Below, piece after piece: positions 44,853 through 53,715 of a DNA stretch of 64,000 nucleotides (its first letter is position 1; every line of letters starts with the position of its first letter). The DNA comes from Serratia quinivorans. Its GTDB lineage: Bacteria; Pseudomonadota; Gammaproteobacteria; Enterobacterales; Enterobacteriaceae. The translations under genes were made by a program, and so were the position numbers. Below the pieces are notes generated by a model. It saw nothing but the letters and a program-made list of their open reading frames with translations, was not told the origin of the DNA and ran no database searches. Where the stretch lies: contig NZ_CAMKGL010000001.1 of the NCBI RefSeq assembly GCF_946227985.1, positions 1,674,001 to 1,738,000 of the forward strand. The letters are read 5' to 3'.

Positions 44853-46382
44853 TTAGGTTCGCAGCGTGAAGGTTTCCTCACCGACGTTGACATCGTCGGT
44901 CTGATAGCCTTCTTCCGCCACGTAATAGTGTGGATCGTCCAGTTCATGGCTGCAAAACGGACCGGCCTGTTTTAACAGACGCACGCAGTCACCGCTCAGG
45001 TGGCGCAACCGAATGGTTTTTCCCGCCGCCAAATAACGTGCCGTCAGCTTATCAATCGCTTCCACTCCGCTGGAATCCATCACCCGGGTACCGGCGAAAT
45101 CCAGCACCACGTTTTGCGGATCGTTTTTCGGCTCAAACAGCTCGGCAAAGGCCATGGCAGAACCAAAGAACAGCGGCCCGTCCAGTTGATACACCGCAAC
45201 ATCCTCTTTCACCTGATGCTGACGCACACGAATGCGCGCTTGCTGCCAGGCAAACACCAGCGCCGAGATAATCACTCCGCTGATCACCGCCATCGCCAGA
45301 TCGGTAAATATGGTGATCACCGTGACCAGCAGCATGACCAGCGCATCGGTCTTCGGCATCCGACGCAAGCGGCGCAGCGAACTCCATTCAAAGGTGTTGT
45401 AACACACCACCAGCATCACCCCAGCCAGTGCCGCTACCGGCAACAGGCCTATGTAGGCTGACAGGCTGACAACAAACAGGATCAGCAGTATCGCGCCAAC
45501 GACGCCGGAAATACGTCCGCGCCCACCCGAGGTGAAGTTGATAATCGACTGGCCAATCATCGCGCAGCCTGCAAAGCAGCCAAACAGGCCACAAATGGCG
45601 TTGCCCGCGCCCTGAGCGATGCTCTCGCGATTGCCATTGCCCTTTTTGCCGCCCATTTCGTCAAGCACCGTCATGGTCAGCAGCGACTCAATCAACCCCA
45701 CCAAGGCGATCACTAGCGCATACGGCAGCACCACTTTCAGCATTTCCAGGCTGAACGGAGCCATCGGCAGGCTAAAATGTGGCAAGGCACCGGAGATATC
45801 CGCCAGATCGCCGACCCGCAAGGTATGCAGGTTGAACCCAATCGCCAGCGCGGAAACTACAATCAGGGCCGCCAACGAAGCCGGGATCACCCGGGTCAGT
45901 CGCGGGAACAGCACTACGACCAGGATCGCCAGCGCCACCAGCCCGTACATCAGCAGCCCCTGCCCGGCGATCATATGCAGCTGCGCCAGCATAATGACAA
46001 TCGCCAAGCCATTCACAAAGCCGTGGATCGCCGGTAGCGGCACCAAACGAATAAATTTACCCAGCCGGAAAACACCGATCAGGATTTGGATAACCCCGGC
46101 GAAAATCGTCGCCCATAACACATAGGCCATCCCGTGCTGCGCCGCCAGGCTCATCAGCACCACCACTATCGAACCGGCCGCGCCCGATACCATGCCCGGT
46201 TTGCCGCCAAACAGGGCGGTCACCAGACCGATAATAAAAGCCGTGTGCAGTCCAACGATCGGGGAAAGTCCGGCGACCAAAGAAAAGCCGACCGCTTCGG
46301 GGATCATGGAAACCGCCACTACAAAACCCGCCAGCACCTCGTTCTTGACGGTCGACAGCCTGAAATTGTTCAGGTTAAACAT
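44853..46382 (-). CDS. SulP-family anion transporter with STAS domain
   Basis: A 509-residue inner-membrane transporter, distinct from DauA. About ten TM segments (VSMIPEAVGFSLVAGLSPIVGL near 23-44, GLIESLLTMTVLDEMGGKKG near 235-255) are followed by a STAS domain at about 395-490 (VVLDFAGTRVMDSSGVEAIDKL). Substrate could be sulfate, bicarbonate or dicarboxylate. It interrupts the usual pth-ychF pair. Not orthologous to dauA at 33024-34712 (much shorter loops and a different N-terminus). Confidence 0.87.
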   Translation of the reverse strand: MFNLNNFRLSTVKNEVLAGFVVAVSMIPEAVGFSLVAGLSPIVGLHTAFIIGLVTALFGGKPGMVSGAAGSIVVVLMSLAAQHGMAYVLWATIFAGVIQILIGVFRLGKFIRLVPLPAIHGFVNGLAIVIMLAQLHMIAGQGLLMYGLVALAILVVVLFPRLTRVIPASLAALIVVSALAIGFNLHTLRVGDLADISGALPHFSLPMAPFSLEMLKVVLPYALVIALVGLIESLLTMTVLDEMGGKKGNGNRESIAQGAGNAICGLFGCFAGCAMIGQSIINFTSGGRGRISGVVGAILLILFVVSLSAYIGLLPVAALAGVMLVVCYNTFEWSSLRRLRRMPKTDALVMLLVTVITIFTDLAMAVISGVIISALVFAWQQARIRVRQHQVKEDVAVYQLDGPLFFGSAMAFAELFEPKNDPQNVVLDFAGTRVMDSSGVEAIDKLTARYLAAGKTIRLRHLSGDCVRLLKQAGPFCSHELDDPHYYVAEEGYQTDDVNVGEETFTLRT

Positions 46383-46631
46383 GGATTATTCACTTCTGAC
46401 AGATAAAAAAACATTCCCGCAGGACGGGAAACAGAGCCGCATGGCGCGGTAAACCTCAGAAGGGGGGCAACTCAGGGTGGACTGGGCAAGAAGTGCATCC
46501 GGCGCGTTTCCCATAGGTTAATCAGAAGTGTCAGTATGTGTAAATGTGATCCAAATCTCAATCAAAAACCGGCTTCGTGCCTGCATTTGCCCGCAGCACA
46601 CAGCCAGATCGAGAAAAACGGCCATTACGTG

Positions 46632-46637
46632 TATAAT
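46632..46637 (+). promoter_or_regulatory. -10 box of the ychF promoter
   Basis: Perfect TATAAT 78 bases before ychF, with TCGAGA (four of six matches to TTGACA) 17 bases upstream at 46609-46614. This is the main element seen in the 332-base gap between the SulP gene and ychF. Confidence 0.5.
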
Positions 46638-46714
46638 GGCGCCATTATTTCGTCCTTTATGCAGTGGGTTAAACCTAACCGGCTGATAGTTAAGATATTT
46701 AAGGTGATAACAAC

Positions 46715-47806
46715 ATGGGATTCAAATGCGGTATCGTCGGCCTGCCTAACGTAGGCAAATCCACCCTGTTCAACGCGTTGACCAAAGCGGGTATCGAAGC
46801 AGCCAACTTCCCGTTCTGCACCATTGAACCTAATACCGGTGTGGTGCCGATGCCCGATTCGCGTCTGGACCAGTTGGCCGAGATCGTCAAACCCCAACGC
46901 ATCCTACCAACCACCATGGAATTCGTCGACATCGCCGGCCTGGTGAAAGGCGCGTCCAAAGGCGAAGGCCTGGGCAACCAGTTCCTGACCAACATCCGTG
47001 AAACCGAAGCTATCGGCCACGTGGTGCGCTGCTTCGAGAACGACAACATCATCCACGTGAACAACAAGGTTGACCCGGCTGACGACATCGAAGTGATCAA
47101 CACCGAGCTGGCTCTGTCCGATCTGGACACCTGCGAACGTGCCATCCACCGCGTGCAGAAGAAAGCCAAAGGCGGCGACAAAGACGCAAAAGCCGAACTG
47201 GCCGCACTGGAAAAATGCCTGCCGCAGCTGGAAAATGCCGGCATGCTGCGTGCATTGGATCTGTCCGATGAAGACCGTGCAGCCATCCGCTACCTGAGCT
47301 TCCTGACGCTGAAGCCAACCATGTATATCGCCAACGTCAACGAGGACGGTTTCGAGAACAATCCATACCTGGATAAAGTGCGCGAAATTGCTGCGGGCGA
47401 AGGCTCGGTAGTGGTTGCCGTGTGTGCCGCGGTAGAATCCGACATCGCCGAGCTGGAAGACGAAGACCGCGCCGAGTTTATGGCCGAGCTGGGTCTGGAA
47501 GAGCCGGGCCTGAACCGTGTGATCCGTGCCGGTTACGAGTTGCTGAACCTGCAGACCTACTTCACCGCTGGCGTAAAAGAAGTTCGCGCCTGGACCATCC
47601 CGGTTGGCGCGACCGCACCGCAGGCCGCCGGCAAGATCCACACCGACTTCGAGAAAGGCTTTATCCGCGCACAAACCATCGCCTTTGACGACTTCATCAC
47701 CTACAAGGGTGAGCAAGGCGCTAAAGAAGCCGGCAAAATGCGTTCAGAAGGTAAGGACTACATCGTCAAAGACGGCGACGTGATGAACTTCTTGTTCAAC
47801 GTCTAA
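46715..47806 (+). CDS. ychF: Ribosome-binding ATPase YchF (OLA1 family)
   Basis: A 363-residue Obg-family P-loop protein that hydrolyses ATP and binds ribosomes. Walker [10 protein letters not shown] is at 8-16. The C-terminal TGS domain is present ([29 protein letters not shown] region; core [12 protein letters not shown]). It has the usual helical insertion between. Strong translation-type codon use. Terminator downstream. Confidence 0.96.
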   Translation: MGFKCGIVGLPNVGKSTLFNALTKAGIEAANFPFCTIEPNTGVVPMPDSRLDQLAEIVKPQRILPTTMEFVDIAGLVKGASKGEGLGNQFLTNIRETEAIGHVVRCFENDNIIHVNNKVDPADDIEVINTELALSDLDTCERAIHRVQKKAKGGDKDAKAELAALEKCLPQLENAGMLRALDLSDEDRAAIRYLSFLTLKPTMYIANVNEDGFENNPYLDKVREIAAGEGSVVVAVCAAVESDIAELEDEDRAEFMAELGLEEPGLNRVIRAGYELLNLQTYFTAGVKEVRAWTIPVGATAPQAAGKIHTDFEKGFIRAQTIAFDDFITYKGEQGAKEAGKMRSEGKDYIVKDGDVMNFLFNV

Positions 47807-47829
47807 ACCTCGGTTTCTGCACCGGACTC

Positions 47830-47857
47830 AAAAATCCACGCCAAGGCGTGGATTTTT
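47830..47857 (+). terminator. Terminator after ychF
   Basis: AAAATCCACGCC / GGCGTGGATTTT, perfect stem with a 2- to 3-base loop followed by a T-run. Confidence 0.85.
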
Positions 47858-47930
47858 TGTTTTAACGCGTGTTGTTGATTTTGCTCCACCCCAGGACAAT
47901 AATTTACAGCGTATAAATAAGGAGCCTTCA

Positions 47931-48467
47931 ATGGTCACGACACACGTTTTTATCGCTACCAGTCTGGATGGTTATATCGCGCGGCAAGATGGCGACATCG
48001 AGTGGCTTTTGCAACGCGATGACCCGAGCGAAGACCATGGTTTCGACGCCTTTATCGCTGATAAAGACATGATCGTGATGGGCCGAGGGACTTTTGAAAA
48101 AGTTCTCAGCTTTGACTCCTGGCCTTATGACCTTCCCGTCGTGGTGCTGTCCAAACAACTGGCCAATGAGCCGGTTCCCCGGCTCCTGGAAGGCAAAGTA
48201 CGCTTCTCCAAGCTCGCGCCAAAGCATCTGATTGAGCAATTAGATGAACAAAAAGTTCATCGGGTCTATCTCGATGGCGGGCAATTGATACAGTCTTTTT
48301 TGCGTGAAAACCTGGTCACCGATATGGTGATCACCACGGTGCCCGTGCTACTGGGATCAGGAAAACCCTTGTTCGGTGCTATGCCCCAAGATGCAGATTT
48401 CAAATTACTGTCCAGCCGAAGCTTCCCTTCAGGCCTGGTACAATCCCACTATCTGTTGGCCCAATAA
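47931..48467 (+). CDS. Dihydrofolate reductase / RibD C-terminal domain family protein
   Basis: A 178-residue protein of the RibD_C fold (YwjB/YyaP-like). N-terminal VFIATSLDGYIARQDGDIEWL, KDMIVMGRGTFEKVL and C-terminal LLGSGKPLF motifs are typical of NADPH-binding reductases. The substrate is unknown; it is not FolA. RBS AAGGAG at 47919-47924. Monocistronic. Confidence 0.82.
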   Translation: MVTTHVFIATSLDGYIARQDGDIEWLLQRDDPSEDHGFDAFIADKDMIVMGRGTFEKVLSFDSWPYDLPVVVLSKQLANEPVPRLLEGKVRFSKLAPKHLIEQLDEQKVHRVYLDGGQLIQSFLRENLVTDMVITTVPVLLGSGKPLFGAMPQDADFKLLSSRSFPSGLVQSHYLLAQ

Positions 48468-48553
48468 CCCACCGTCGCTGACGTCCGGCTCACAACACGA
48501 GATGAGATCTCTAACGCTACGCTGAGCCTGTCGGATAACATGACGATACATTG

Positions 48554-49147
48554 TCACCGTCCCCGCAGCACCTTATCCACCAGCCCCCATTCCACCGCTT
48601 GGTCGGCGCTCATAAAGCGGTCGCGATCGAGCGCACGCTCAACCTCTTCATAGCTGCGTCCACAATGTTTGGCATATAGCGTGATGACGCTGTGCTTGGT
48701 GCGTTTCATCTCTTCGGCGTGGATCAGAATATCCGACGCCTGGCCCTGAAAACCGCCCAGCGGCTGATGCACATGCAAACTGGCATTGGGCAGCGCCATG
48801 CGATGCCCCGCCTCCCCGGCCATCAACAGGAAGGAACCCATCGAACGCGCGGTGCCCATACACAGGGTATGCACCGGCGCATTGATGTAATTCATGGTGT
48901 CATAGATGGCGAAACCGCTGGTGATCACCCCGCCCGGCGAGTTGATATACAGGTGGATTGGTTTCTCCGGGTTTTCGGCCTCCAGAAACAGCAACTGGGC
49001 GCACAGCACTTCGGCAACCTGATCGTTGACCTCTCCGTTCAGGAAAACGATGCGGTCACGCAGCAATCTCGAATAAATGTCGAAAGAACGTTCGCCCTGG
49101 CTGGTCTGTTCAACCACCATAGGGACGAGCAGCATCGATTCACGCAT
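48554..49147 (-). CDS. ClpP-family serine protease paralogue
   Basis: A 197-residue ClpP-like protease. The catalytic triad is intact: S102 (TARSMGSF), H127 (LHVHQPLGG) and D176 ([10 protein letters not shown]), with the same 25- and 49-residue spacing as E. coli S97-H122-D171. The core motif [13 protein letters not shown] is retained. It lies far from clpX, in an apparent operon after an ArsR regulator and an SRPBCC protein, so it is an accessory paralogue, not the housekeeping ClpP. AGGAG precedes the start. Confidence 0.85.
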   Translation of the reverse strand: MRESMLLVPMVVEQTSQGERSFDIYSRLLRDRIVFLNGEVNDQVAEVLCAQLLFLEAENPEKPIHLYINSPGGVITSGFAIYDTMNYINAPVHTLCMGTARSMGSFLLMAGEAGHRMALPNASLHVHQPLGGFQGQASDILIHAEEMKRTKHSVITLYAKHCGRSYEEVERALDRDRFMSADQAVEWGLVDKVLRGR

Positions 49148-49191
49148 GGGTGAACTCCTGTTTTCAGATGTGGAATGGGAAAGGCTGGCCG

Positions 49192-49530
49192 TCAGGCGGC
49201 GCGCATCAGGTGCAATCCGCTGTCGTTCGCCGCCGTCAGCCGGGCATCGTCCAGCCGGTGGATAACGCGTAACAGGCTGCCGCCAGCGGCGGTGGGCAAA
49301 ATTTGCAAGGTCACGGTGCTTTCAAGGAACGGCGGCTGATCATCACGCATCCGGTAACTGATCTCTGCGCCCGGCGTCACCGCAACCGGTTCGGCATCGG
49401 CCAATACGCGGGTTGGCAACCATTGTTCACGCAATGCCAGGATGCCAATCGCCCGCCAGACTTTTGCGGGCGGCGCATCGAGTGAATACTCCAGCACTAG
49501 CGGCTGCGGGGTAGCATCGGTCTGGTTCAT
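49192..49530 (-). CDS. SRPBCC (AHSA1/START-like) protein
   Basis: A 112-residue SRPBCC-fold protein: [27 protein letters not shown] is the typical N-terminal motif. It has no catalytic residue I can assign. It overlaps the ArsR-type gene by four bases; ArsR-SRPBCC pairs are common in bacteria. The ligand is unknown. Confidence 0.8.
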   Translation of the reverse strand: MNQTDATPQPLVLEYSLDAPPAKVWRAIGILALREQWLPTRVLADAEPVAVTPGAEISYRMRDDQPPFLESTVTLQILPTAAGGSLLRVIHRLDDARLTAANDSGLHLMRAA

Positions 49531-49841
49531 TGATCCATGTCCTTTAGCAAAATATTCAGTTTATCGATGCGCTCTGGCCAGAAGGCACGGTACTTGTCCA
49601 GCCATTGAGCAATCAATGCCAGGCCCTGCGGGTCCACCTGATAATTAACGAAACGCCCTTGTCGTGCCTCACACACCAGGCCCGCCTGCCGCAACACCGC
49701 CAGATGCTGGGACATGGCCGATTGGCTAATCGGCATACCTTCACGCAGCGCACTGGCATTCATGCCGCCAGCAGCCAGTTTCTCGAAGATGGTGCGGCGG
49801 GTGGGATCCGCCAGCGCCTTGAAGATGTCATTTTCATTCAT
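49527..49841 (-). CDS. ArsR-family transcriptional regulator
   Basis: A 104-residue winged-helix regulator (IFKALADPTRRTIFEKLAAGG, ISQSAMSQHLAVLRQAGLV). It lacks the ELCVC metal-binding motif of metal sensors, so it is probably a non-metal member, as usual for those paired with SRPBCC genes. It is first gene of the operon with the SRPBCC protein and the ClpP paralogue. No good Shine-Dalgarno is visible; the start abuts the inverted repeat 49842-49856. Confidence 0.85.
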   Translation of the reverse strand: MNENDIFKALADPTRRTIFEKLAAGGMNASALREGMPISQSAMSQHLAVLRQAGLVCEARQGRFVNYQVDPQGLALIAQWLDKYRAFWPERIDKLNILLKDMDQ

Positions 49842-49856
49842 GACTAAACATTAGTC
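49842..49856. promoter_or_regulatory. Candidate ArsR-type autoregulatory operator
   Basis: Perfect inverted repeat GACTAA-ACA-TTAGTC directly upstream of the ArsR-type start codon. Its location where the RBS should be suggests that repressor binding covers the start region, or that the true start lies slightly downstream. Confidence 0.5.
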
Positions 49857-49932
49857 GTCACTTATCTAATGCGCAAGGTTATCGGGGAAGATTGTCAGCC
49901 AAGAGCAGGTGTGAGGATCATGGGAGTGGCAC

Positions 49933-50675
<743 letters not shown>

Positions 50676-50867
50676 AGCGCCTCCTGTCATTGATTCAGTA
50701 GAGACCCCAGCGTCTGCGCTAACTTCAGAGTTATAGCATTATGATTAATTTTAGTTCAGAAATGCGGCGATCGGGCGGGGATATCAGGTGAAAATAGCCC
50801 GTTGCCCTATACGGCCGTATCACGCTGACCGAATGAGGGCAAAACAGGCTAATCCAGAACGTGGTGA

Positions 50868-51386
50868 TCAACGCACGCGTTGCACTTCAAACCAAACGTT
50901 GCACACCGACAGGATCAGCGTGTTGGCGTCTTTTTGCAGCACATTGTCTCCCGGCACGCCGTCGGTGCCCTGATCGGTAATGCCTTTGATCTGCGTATCG
51001 GCATGCTGGATCATCACCCGTTCTACCGCCGGCGTGCTGATGCCCAGCATCGGGAAGTCGATATAAGAACTGCTGCCGGAATTGTCTTCGACAAACTCCT
51101 GCGCCTCGACCGTGCTGAGGGTGGCGCCTTCATTTTTCAACTCAATGCCATTCCAGCTGAAACCGTCGGCCTTGTAGCTGATTTTTCCGCCGATCAGGCT
51201 TTTGGCCTGTTGTTCGTCCCAGCAACCGACGGTTTGCGTCGGCAAGATCTTGCTGACATGCCAGTTACCCAGCAGCGTTTTAGGGATAGGTTCCACCACC
51301 GCATCCGCCGCCCGCACTTGAGTCGCTGATACACAAGTCAAAACCACCAATGGCAGCAGCGCCTTGCGCCAGATGTTAAATTGCAT
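50868..51386 (-). CDS. Hypothetical periplasmic protein
   Basis: A 172-residue protein with a Sec signal peptide (hydrophobic ALLPLVVLTCVSA, cleavage likely after QVRA). The mature part has two cysteines (VGCWDEQQAK and LSVCNVWFEV) that may form a disulfide, and reads like a lipocalin-sized beta-rich domain (LLGNWHVSKIL). No family recognised. Alone between the usp gene and the metQ-like gene. Confidence 0.7.
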   Translation of the reverse strand: MQFNIWRKALLPLVVLTCVSATQVRAADAVVEPIPKTLLGNWHVSKILPTQTVGCWDEQQAKSLIGGKISYKADGFSWNGIELKNEGATLSTVEAQEFVEDNSGSSSYIDFPMLGISTPAVERVMIQHADTQIKGITDQGTDGVPGDNVLQKDANTLILSVCNVWFEVQRVR

Positions 51387-51670
51387 TTTATTTTCCTTTG
51401 ACTATTCGCGCCCCTGTCGGGCTTGCCGTCATCATAATAAGCGGGCGGAACCTGCGTCAAAACAAACTGAATGCCAGGGCACATATCGCCTGAACGACCG
51501 CCCTCCTTATACCGGTTTCTGTCATCGCCGCGCAGCCTGATGTTACTCATAGCAAATCGCTATTAATCATAGTGAATCAGTATTTTATTTTAGTCAGAGG
51601 GTTATCTACAGTCACTGCCACTATTCAGCCTGCTATAACCAGCAGGCTATTTTGACAAGGACTCTGGGAA

Positions 51671-52480
51671 ATGACATTGAAAAAACTCGCCGCCGCGCTG
51701 GCAGTGACCGGCACCCTATTGTTGAGCGCCTGTGGGCCGACCGCGCAAGACAGCCACCACATCAAAGTCGGTATCAGTGCCGGTATCGACCAGTCTTTGT
51801 GGGCGGTAGTGCAAAAAGTTGCCAAACAAAAATACGATTTGGATGTGGAAGTGGTGACATTCACTGATTACGTACTGCCCAACGAAGCGCTGAATAACGG
51901 CGATCTGGATATCAATGCCTTCCAGCATAAGCCTTATCTGGAAAAACAGATCCAGGAGCGTGGCTACAAACTGGTGGCGGTGGGCAATACCTTCGTTTAC
52001 CCGATTGCCGGTTACTCGAAAAAGATCTCTTCCCTCAGCCAACTGCCCGATGGTGCACAGGTTGCGGTGCCGAATGACCCCACCAACCTTGGCCGTTCAC
52101 TGCTGTTGTTGCAAAAACAGGGGCTGATCGGGCTGAAGGACGGCGTCGGGTTGCTGCCTACTTCTTTGGATATTGTCAGCAACCCGAAGAAGTTGAAAAT
52201 TGTTGAGATTGAAGCGCCACAGTTGCCGCGCGCGCTGGACGACAAACAAATCGCACTGGCAATTATCAACACCAACTACTCCAGTCAGATTGGGCTGACA
52301 CCGGCCAAAGACGGGCTGTTTGTCGAGGACAAGAACTCGCCGTACGTCAATATATTCGCCAGTCGGGTGGATAACCAAAACAACGAAAACGTGAAAAACC
52401 TGGTCAAGGCCTACCAGACCGATGAGGTTGCCGCCAGCGCCGCCGAAATCTACAAGGGCGACGCGGTTAAAGGCTGGTAA
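51671..52480 (+). CDS. MetQ/NlpA-family substrate-binding lipoprotein
   Basis: A 269-residue lipoprotein with lipobox LLLSAC (Cys21). IKVGISAGIDQSLWAVVQKVA, FTDYVLPNEALNNGDLDINAFQHKPYLE and YPIAGYSKKI match the MetQ/NlpA family that binds methionine or related compounds for an ABC importer. No MetN or MetI homologue is adjacent, so it is an orphan binding protein and may serve the chromosomal MetNI elsewhere. Confidence 0.88.
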   Translation: MTLKKLAAALAVTGTLLLSACGPTAQDSHHIKVGISAGIDQSLWAVVQKVAKQKYDLDVEVVTFTDYVLPNEALNNGDLDINAFQHKPYLEKQIQERGYKLVAVGNTFVYPIAGYSKKISSLSQLPDGAQVAVPNDPTNLGRSLLLLQKQGLIGLKDGVGLLPTSLDIVSNPKKLKIVEIEAPQLPRALDDKQIALAIINTNYSSQIGLTPAKDGLFVEDKNSPYVNIFASRVDNQNNENVKNLVKAYQTDEVAASAAEIYKGDAVKGW

Positions 52481-52490
52481 TTCGCACTTC

Positions 52491-52516
52491 ACCCCGTGGC
52501 GACCGTCACGGGGTTT
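52491..52516 (+). terminator. Terminator after the metQ-like gene
   Basis: ACCCCGTG / CACGGGGT stem with an 8-base loop and a short T-run, 10 bases after the stop codon. Confidence 0.7.
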
Positions 52517-52613
52517 CGCCCTCCACTCCTCATGCCCTCGATATTTTCGCTCGTTTTTCACCCACCCAGATCACAAATCGAACACTGCCCGCTAGGTGAA
52601 AAAAGCTGCAATG

Positions 52614-52623
52614 TTGTATACAA
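52614..52623. promoter_or_regulatory. Candidate operator TTGTATACAA for the FadR-type regulator
   Basis: A perfect 10-base palindrome about 50 bases before the TAXI-protein start, in the expected promoter. Its form (TNGTATACNA) is common among FadR/FCD GntR operators. The regulator gene lies in the same operon (55664-56380). The position count may be off by one or two bases. Confidence 0.5.
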
Positions 52624-52671
52624 GTTTGTGTAAATGTTTTCTATTTGTTTCAAAAACCTTTGGTGAAAATA

Positions 52672-53706
52672 ATGAAAAATAGAAAAATCAAACTGTTACT
52701 GATTGCGGGGGCGATGGCCGCCGTCGCTGCACTGGCAGTAGCCGGCAAGGTGGAAAATGCCGACAAGACCTTCCTCTCTGTTGCCACCGCCTCCACCGGC
52801 GGAACCTATTACCCGATGGGCGTTGGGCTGGCCAACGTCTGGAGCAACCGCCTAAAGCAAAACGGCATCCAGGTCAGCGGGCAGTCCTCTGCCGGATCGA
52901 TCGAGAATATCGACCTGCTGCAAAAGAATGAGGCGCAGCTGGCTATCCTGCAAAGCCTGATCGCCGTCGAAGCCTATGAAGGTGTACGTAATTTTGAAGG
53001 CCGTGCCTACAGCCACCTGCGTTCAATCTCCATGCTGTGGCCGAACGTGGAACACTTTGTGATGCTGGAAAATAAAGTGAAGGACGGCACGCTGAACGAT
53101 ATCGCCGGGACCCGTTTCTCGGTGGGGCCGCAGGCCAGCGGCACCGAACAGTCGACGCTGATCATTTTGCAGGGGGTTAACCTGAGCAAGAAATCGCTGA
53201 CGGCGGAGTATCTGGGCTACGGCGATACCGTTTCGGCCATGCGCGACGGCAGGCTAGACGGGGGCGCATTGCCCGCCGGGGTCCCGGCGGCGGCGGTAAC
53301 CGACATGTATGCCAGCGGCGTGCCTTCACGCATTCTCGACGTCACCGACGAACAACTGGCCAGCATCAATGCCATCGCCAATTCCTGGTTCCGCTTTGAT
53401 ATCAAAGCCGATACCTATCCGCGTCAAGCCAAAGCGGTGGCCACCATCGCCCAGCCCAATATTCTGGTGGCCCTCAATGGCCTTGATGAAAAGCTGGTGT
53501 ATGACCTGACCAAAACCCTGTTTGAAAACCTGCCGGAGGTGCATCAGGTGCACAGCGCCGCCAAATACATTTCGCTGGAGAACGCGCTGAAAGGGATCTC
53601 GGTCCCGCTGCACGTCGGCGCCTACAAGTACTATCTGGAGGCCGGGGTCAGCGTGCCCGACTATCTGATCCCACCGGAAGCGGCGACGCTGACCGCCAAT
53701 CGATAA
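52672..53706 (+). CDS. TRAP transporter TAXI-family solute-binding protein
   Basis: A 344-residue periplasmic binding protein with an N-terminal signal/anchor (IKLLLIAGAMAAVAALAVAG). SVATASTGGTYYPMGVGLA is the TAXI signature; SGQSSAGSIENIDLLQ and FSVGPQASGTEQSTLIIL follow. It delivers a substrate to the fused permease 9 bases downstream. The L-2-hydroxyglutarate oxidase in the same operon suggests a C5 hydroxy- or oxo-dicarboxylate. Start chosen at 52672; the frame opens at 52645. Confidence 0.88.
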   Translation: MKNRKIKLLLIAGAMAAVAALAVAGKVENADKTFLSVATASTGGTYYPMGVGLANVWSNRLKQNGIQVSGQSSAGSIENIDLLQKNEAQLAILQSLIAVEAYEGVRNFEGRAYSHLRSISMLWPNVEHFVMLENKVKDGTLNDIAGTRFSVGPQASGTEQSTLIILQGVNLSKKSLTAEYLGYGDTVSAMRDGRLDGGALPAGVPAAAVTDMYASGVPSRILDVTDEQLASINAIANSWFRFDIKADTYPRQAKAVATIAQPNILVALNGLDEKLVYDLTKTLFENLPEVHQVHSAAKYISLENALKGISVPLHVGAYKYYLEAGVSVPDYLIPPEAATLTANR

Positions 53707-53715
53707 GGAGGCCGT

